Assembly: GCA_030619405.1 (NCBI GenBank)
Contig: JAUXBK010000075.1
Span: 1 to 10,617 of the forward strand
DNA from: Sedimenticola sp.
GTDB lineage: Bacteria; Pseudomonadota; Gammaproteobacteria; Chromatiales; Chromatiaceae
Direction of reading: 5' to 3'
DNA: 10,617 nt
Positions 7,163 to 10,617 of the stretch are shown piece by piece. A program made the translations under genes and the position numbers. The notes under the pieces are model-generated. The model did not search any database. It saw nothing but the letters and a program-made list of their open reading frames with translations, and was not told the DNA's origin. The stretch's first letter is position 1; each line of letters begins with the position of its first letter.

Positions 7163-7588
7163 GTGAATCTTCGTCCCCGGCGCAGAGAACTGCCAGACCC
7201 GAACCTGACACCCTTGATCGATGTGGTGTTTCTGCTGTTGATTTTCTTCATGGTATCCACCACTTTCGATAAAGAGGCACGGATCAGGATCGAGTTGCCT
7301 GAGGCCAGCACCAACGATGAGCAGGTGGAAGAGAGCGAGGTCCTCAATATCACGGTGGATGCCCGAGGTCGCTATTATGTCAACCAGCGGGAAGTGGTAA
7401 ACAGAGAGACCGACACACTGAAACGTGCTATACGCAAAGCAGCGGGTGACAGAAAGGGGCTGCCGGTCATTATCATGGCCGATGCGAAAGCAACCCATCA
7501 GTCGGTCATCCGAGTGATGGATGCCGCCAGCCAACTCGGTTTCGTACACATGACCTTTTCCGCCAAGCAACCGGTTTCGGGAGACTGA
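7163..7588 (+). CDS. exbD: ExbD/TolR-type proton channel protein
   Basis: The 141-aa partner of the ExbB-like protein has the normal ExbD/TolR layout: a short basic cytoplasmic N-terminus (NLRPRRRELPDPNLTPLID), one membrane helix (about residues 17-37), then a periplasmic domain. Asp20 in LTPLIDVVFLLLIFFM is the essential proton-carrying aspartate of this family. The periplasmic part ends in LPVIIMADAKATHQSVIRVMDAASQLGF, a typical ExbD C-terminal fold. The start is GTG 7163, with GGAG 9 bases upstream; the exbB stop is only 6 bases away, so the pair is translated together. Its stop codon is followed directly by the ATG of the Trm112-like gene, where lpxK normally lies. It could also be called TolR-like, but no tolA, tolB or pal is nearby. 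Confidence 0.9.
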   Translation: MNLRPRRRELPDPNLTPLIDVVFLLLIFFMVSTTFDKEARIRIELPEASTNDEQVEESEVLNITVDARGRYYVNQREVVNRETDTLKRAIRKAAGDRKGLPVIIMADAKATHQSVIRVMDAASQLGFVHMTFSAKQPVSGD

Positions 7589-7771
7589 ATGGATAAAAAA
7601 TTACTGGATATACTCGTTTGCCCTGTCTGCAAAGGGAAGCTTATCTACGATAAGAAGGCCAAAGAACTGATCTGCCCGGCAGACCGGCTGGCGTTTCCGA
7701 TCAGGGATGACATCCCGGTGATGCTGGAGGAGGAGGCACGTGAGCTTGCGGCAGATGAGGATCTTCCATGA
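7589..7771 (+). CDS. Trm112/YcaR family small protein, 60 aa
   Basis: The 60-aa protein begins MDKKLLDILVCPVCKGKL and continues with LICPADRLAFPIRDDIPVML and an acidic tail. Cys11, Cys14 and Cys29 are present; a fourth zinc-ligand cysteine is missing, as is normal in the bacterial YcaR group. Members fold like yeast Trm112, an activator of methyltransferases. The bacterial protein sits almost always next to kdsB, but its exact role is not settled. The ATG follows the exbD stop with no gap, and its TGA overlaps the kdsB ATG by 4 bases, so all three are probably translationally coupled. Confidence 0.93.
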   Translation: MDKKLLDILVCPVCKGKLIYDKKAKELICPADRLAFPIRDDIPVMLEEEARELAADEDLP

Positions 7772-8529
7772 AATTCAAAATCGTCATACCTGCACGCTAC
7801 GCCTCGACACGGCTACCGGGTAAACCACTGCTGGAGATTGCCGGAAAGCCAATGATCCGGCACGTGTTCGAACGGGCAAAAGAGAGCGGTGCGGAAGAGA
7901 TCGTGGTGGCAACCGACGACGCGCGCATTGCCGATGTTGCAGAGGGATTCGGCGCCGAAGTCTGCTTGACCGGAGTTTCCCACACGAGTGGAACAGAGCG
8001 TATCGCGGAAGTGGTCGAGCAATTTAAATGGGCGGACGATACCATCGTGGTCAACTTGCAGGGTGACGAACCGACCATGCCGGCGGCGCTGCTCACGCAG
8101 GTGGCCCGGGATATGGACACCCACCCCGACGCGCAGATAACCACGCTGTCGGCACCGATCACGGAGCGGGATATGCTGTTCGATCCCCACGTCGTCAAGG
8201 TGGTGACGGACGGCAACGGATACGCCCTCTATTTCAGCCGTGCACCCATCCCCTGGCACCGTGACGAATTCCTGCATCAGGATCGGCCGTTGCCGGCCAG
8301 TGTCGGGTTCTCCCGACACATCGGCCTCTACGCCTACCGGGCCGGGTTCCTGGAAAGGTATGTCAACTGGCCACCGGCATCGATCGAGCAGGCGGAGTCC
8401 CTGGAGCAGTTGCGAGTGCTGTGGCACGGCGACAAGATCCATGTCAGTGAAGCGCACCAGGAACCGGGCCATGGTGTCGACACCCGGGAAGACCTGCACC
8501 GGGTTGAAAATGCTTTTCTACATCGATAA
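7768..8529 (+). CDS. kdsB: 3-deoxy-manno-octulosonate cytidylyltransferase
   Basis: KdsB makes CMP-KDO from CTP and KDO in the cytoplasm, the activated sugar needed for the inner core of LPS. The 253 residues match the usual length. The N-terminal nucleotide-binding segment IPARYASTRLPGKPL (7-21) is followed by VATDD, VNLQGDEP (Asp100, a metal ligand) and SRAPIPW. VNWPPASIEQAESLEQLRVL and GVDTREDL (Asp238, second metal site) come near the end. All expected motifs are present. The ATG overlaps the Trm112-like stop by 4 bases. The gene is followed by a 33-base AT-rich gap before the phosphatase gene. Confidence 0.96.
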   Translation: MKFKIVIPARYASTRLPGKPLLEIAGKPMIRHVFERAKESGAEEIVVATDDARIADVAEGFGAEVCLTGVSHTSGTERIAEVVEQFKWADDTIVVNLQGDEPTMPAALLTQVARDMDTHPDAQITTLSAPITERDMLFDPHVVKVVTDGNGYALYFSRAPIPWHRDEFLHQDRPLPASVGFSRHIGLYAYRAGFLERYVNWPPASIEQAESLEQLRVLWHGDKIHVSEAHQEPGHGVDTREDLHRVENAFLHR

Positions 8530-8562
8530 TACTTTAAATAATATAGATAACCTATTGAAATA

Positions 8563-9042
8563 ATGGCTATCATAAGAGTTCTATTTTGTTGCATGGGCAA
8601 TATATGCCGGTCACCCACTGCGGAGGGGGTATTCTCCAGCCTGGTTGAAAGGGAGGGCCTTTCCGACCTTATCGAAGTGGATTCTGCGGGCACGCACGCC
8701 TATCACGTAGGGGAACCACCGGATCAACGGGCCCAGGAGACAGCTCAGCGACGGGGAGTCGACCTCCGCTTTCAACGGGCTCGTCGGGCGCGTAGCGAGG
8801 ATTTTGTTGAATACGACTACATCGTGGCCATGGATCAGGACAACTACCATCACCTGTTCGCCATCTGTCCCGACGGCCTGGAGGACAAGATCCATCTGCT
8901 GATGGACTATGCGCCGGAGTTCCGGACTCGGGAGGTCCCCGATCCTTACTATGGCGGCACCTCTGGATTCGAAAGGGTATTCGATATGGTGGAAATGGCA
9001 TCGACGGCTCTGCTTGCCGAGGTCAAGCGCCGCCATTTCTGA
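8563..9042 (+). CDS. Low-molecular-weight protein tyrosine phosphatase
   Basis: This is a soluble phosphatase of the arsenate-reductase-like fold that removes phosphate from phosphotyrosine. At 159 aa it has the usual length. The P-loop CMGNICRS fits C-x5-R-S, with Cys10 as nucleophile and Arg16 binding phosphate. The general acid is Asp127 in DPYYGG near the C-terminus, and VDSAGTHAYHVGEPPD (39-54) is also typical. The protein starts MAIIRVLFCC with no good Shine-Dalgarno; the 33 bases before it and its first codons are AT-rich. In Pseudomonas a phosphatase gene occupies this same place after kdsB, from memory. There is no tyrosine kinase or capsule gene beside it, so the substrate is unknown. 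Arsenate reductase is unlikely given these motifs. Confidence 0.93.
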   Translation: MAIIRVLFCCMGNICRSPTAEGVFSSLVEREGLSDLIEVDSAGTHAYHVGEPPDQRAQETAQRRGVDLRFQRARRARSEDFVEYDYIVAMDQDNYHHLFAICPDGLEDKIHLLMDYAPEFRTREVPDPYYGGTSGFERVFDMVEMASTALLAEVKRRHF

Positions 9043-9078
9043 GTCGCTTCAGTTTTAGTCAGGGCAAACGAAAAAATG

Positions 9079-9107
9079 GCCGCGGATTGACGCGGATTAC
9101 ACACGGA
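9079..9107. repeat. Copy 2 of the short dispersed repeat (CGCGGATT type)
   Basis: This copy is longer than the one at 1387. It is three imperfect tandem 10-base units, CGCGGATTGA, CGCGGATTAC and ACACGGATGT. It lies in the 217-base gap between the phosphatase gene and the convergent gene at 9260. No hairpin with a T-run is visible, so it is probably not a terminator. Confidence 0.55.
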
Positions 9108-9259
9108 TGTTGTTATGGCTTTGATACACGAAACCTACTATTGGAACAGCTTTTGAAGTCTATAGCCGCCATTCTCATGACCACGTGAACGGTTACCTGG
9201 TAATAACCTGTAATTTCAGTGAGATGCGCACCTAACAAAACCTATATTCTATGGCTTCT

Positions 9260-9772
9260 TCAGTAGTGATCGTGGGTCTTGGATATGTAGTTGGTCATTT
9301 CCACGTACTGCATGTTCATGCGGCGCAGTATGCCGTGCACCGTGCGAATGATGGCACGCATCACCCGATAGACGATCTCGGGGTCCGTTTCCAGGAATGC
9401 CTCCAGATCTGCACGGGAGAGGGCAATCACCTCGCAATTTCCGATCGCCTTCAGATCTGCCGTGTGGGGCAGATCATCGATGAACCCCAGTTCACCCGCC
9501 ATATCACCAATCCTCAGCAATTGCAACGTAATGTGATCGCCGCCGCCAATGCTCTTGGATACCTCAAGGGTCCCGTCAACGACGATAAACAGATCATCGT
9601 TGCGGTGTCCTTCCTCGATCAGTACATCTCCATCCCGCAAACAGAAGAGTCGCACAGATTGGGTAAGTGTGTGGCACTGTTCTTCAGAAAGTTCATTCCC
9701 GAGCGGAGAGTTGATGATTACGGATGCTTCGGCGGCAGAAGGGATTGTCGATCCAGCAGATTGTTCATTCAT
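9260..9772 (-). CDS. Stand-alone cyclic-nucleotide-binding-fold protein, 170 aa
   Basis: The ATG at 9772-9770 is preceded by AGGA about 8 bases upstream. Residues 1-35 are a polar leader. Residues about 40-125 form a cNMP-binding beta-barrel: FCLRDGDVLIEEGHRNDDLF, IVVDGTLEVSKS, then GDMAGELGFIDDLPHTADL and EVIALSRADLEAFL. The rest is a long helix (about 130-165). There is no helix-turn-helix, so it is not a CRP/FNR transcription factor. In the phosphate-binding cassette Glu94 is kept but the usual Arg of P-R-[ST]-A is His103, so cAMP or cGMP binding may be lost or changed. It may be a protein-interaction or regulatory module. It converges on the phosphatase gene and breaks the conserved gene order. 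The partner and ligand are unknown. Confidence 0.88.
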   Translation of the reverse strand: MNEQSAGSTIPSAAEASVIINSPLGNELSEEQCHTLTQSVRLFCLRDGDVLIEEGHRNDDLFIVVDGTLEVSKSIGGGDHITLQLLRIGDMAGELGFIDDLPHTADLKAIGNCEVIALSRADLEAFLETDPEIVYRVMRAIIRTVHGILRRMNMQYVEMTNYISKTHDHY

Positions 9773-10534
9773 GGTTTTTCCTGCAGATATTGCTTCTCAA
9801 GATATTGGTATCAGTTTATCGGACCTTTATCACTCATAAGTAGCGAAACAGACAATTAGTTGACTGGTGTCAAATCCAAAAGCGAATAGCATTGCAGTTT
9901 CTGTTATCCCTCAAGAAACCAGGGACCATAGCTAGTCCGTAAGTGATTGATAACTGGCGATAGACATCCGCTGATGTTCGAAAAGTCGAGACATTGTGCC
10001 GGCAATGAAAGTCGAGACTGGCGACGGATCGGCAACAAGAATCGAGACTCAAAATTCCAGCAGCAATGAAACCAAGGACTCTGCGAGAGCGGCTTAGGAC
10101 GTGGCACATACGCGCAAGCGTCACCAACGTCTCGAGGTCATCACCCTTGGACATCAGCTGAGTCGCCCGACGCACGACCCACAACCCGTGAAAGTCCCGG
10201 GCTATGGCCGCTCCCGCGAAGTGCTGGCGACTGTTCAGATGGTGATGCTCAAGCCCCTGAAGTGCCCGATCCGGGTGATTTGGTTTTTTTCCCAAGACCC
10301 GCCTGGTATGTTCCGAGGATTTTTCGCGGGTTTGGCCGTAACCGCTCGTTCCGCCGCGAAATTCTTTCGTCACCACCGTGCTGCACATGGTACTGTGATT
10401 CTTGGGCCGCTCAAATCCAAAAAACGGCTCTTAGATTCAACTCGTTCAAAAACACAATTCTACTCCGAGAACCTCGTAGGCTTGGCAGCCGCCCAATTTG
10501 AGCGCTAATCCAGCCCACCCGTCTTTTAACCAAT
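9773..10534. other. 760-base stretch without a convincing gene, possible mobile-element remnant
   Basis: Overlapping open frames exist on both strands here (about 172 codons at 9870-10388 minus, 135 codons at 10101-10508 plus). Neither has a recognisable motif and each is antisense to the other, so I do not call them. The left end should hold the promoter of the cNMP-fold gene. The middle holds the degenerate repeat array at 9985-10079, and a 12-base sequence TCAAATCCAAAA occurs at both 9870 and 10411. With the unidentified gene end at the right edge, this fits a decayed or partial insertion, but no transposase can be identified. Confidence 0.4.
9985..10079. repeat. Array of degenerate 26-31-base direct repeats
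   Basis: GTCGAGAC occurs at 9985-9992 and 10011-10018, ATCGAGAC at 10041-10048 and a decayed CCAAGGAC at 10072-10079. The spacings are 26, 30 and 31 bases. The first three units also end in a similar block: GGCAATGAAA, GGCAACAAGA and AGCAATGAAA. The pattern of a fixed head, variable middle and fixed tail is seen at ends of transposons that carry several transposase-binding sites, such as the IS21 family. It is not CRISPR: units are too degenerate and there are no distinct spacers. Confidence 0.5.
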
Positions 10535-10617
10535 TCACGGCGGGGCGTCTTCGCCGAACAGGTGTTTGTATTCACTCGCATAGTCCTTTGGGCGATCGTC
10601 GATGTAGCTCCAGTACG
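10535..10617 (-). CDS. C-terminal fragment of an unidentified protein
   Basis: The minus-strand frame entering from the right edge reads YWSYIDDRPKDYASEYKHLF followed by GEDAPP and a TGA stop at 10537-10535. The 26 visible residues have a normal, charged and aromatic protein composition. I do not recognise the family; a transposase or other mobile-element protein is possible from the neighbouring repeat array, but that is only context. A second frame is also open over this short stretch, so the reading is not certain. There is no clear terminator hairpin just after the stop. Confidence 0.45.
   Translation of the reverse strand, partial: YWSYIDDRPKDYASEYKHLFGEDAPP

Noticed and set aside
9251..9859. 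202-codon plus-strand frame
   Set aside because: It is antisense to the cNMP-fold gene, whose domain is recognisable.
9985..10079. CRISPR array
   Set aside because: The repeat units share only a short head and tail, vary in length, have no separate spacers, and no cas genes are present.
9870..10508. Opposing open frames of 172 (minus) and 135 (plus) codons
   Set aside because: They overlap each other on opposite strands, show no motif or convincing ribosome binding site, and cross a repeat array.

Overview
The window looks like part of a gammaproteobacterial chromosome, moderately GC-rich. From memory, the central gene order (lolC/E, lolD, DUF2062, comEC, exbB, exbD, Trm112/YcaR, kdsB, low-molecular-weight phosphatase) is the conserved cell-envelope cluster found in Pseudomonas and in many purple-sulfur and sulfur-oxidising gammaproteobacteria. 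I cannot name the genus; a Chromatiales-like or symbiont-type sulfur oxidiser is an inference only.

Left part (1-1460). A minus-strand gene coding for an exported protein runs off the left edge (its signal peptide is visible). About 660 bases without a convincing gene follow; they hold a self-complementary, possibly RNA-forming block (376-490) and a perfect 14-bp palindrome (504-517). Two small genes then converge: a 96-aa cytoplasmic hypothetical protein (+) and a 97-aa BamE/SmpA-like periplasmic protein (-).

Central part (1461-9042). lolC/E and lolD overlap by 8 bases and encode a lipoprotein-releasing ABC transporter; only one membrane subunit is present, which suggests a homodimeric LolF-type system. 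A DUF2062 membrane protein lies convergent to lolD and divergent from a full-length comEC (DNA uptake channel with a metallo-beta-lactamase-like C-terminal domain). Next comes a tight operon: an ExbB-like and an ExbD-like proton-channel pair (both with GTG starts), a 60-aa Trm112/YcaR protein, kdsB (CMP-KDO synthesis for LPS) and a low-molecular-weight protein tyrosine phosphatase. lpxK, usually between exbD and ycaR, is absent, and the flanking genes abut with no gap.

Right part (9043-10617). The conserved order ends after the phosphatase, where murB and rne would be expected in Pseudomonas. Instead there is a short dispersed repeat (also seen near 1387), a minus-strand stand-alone cyclic-nucleotide-binding-fold protein with an altered phosphate-binding cassette, and about 760 bases without a believable gene. 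That stretch holds an array of degenerate direct repeats (9985-10079) resembling transposon-end protein-binding sites. The C-terminal end of an unidentified minus-strand gene sits at the right edge. This is the accessory part of the window. I see no clear new defence or signalling system; the best candidates for something undescribed are the structured block at 376-490 and the repeat array near 10000.
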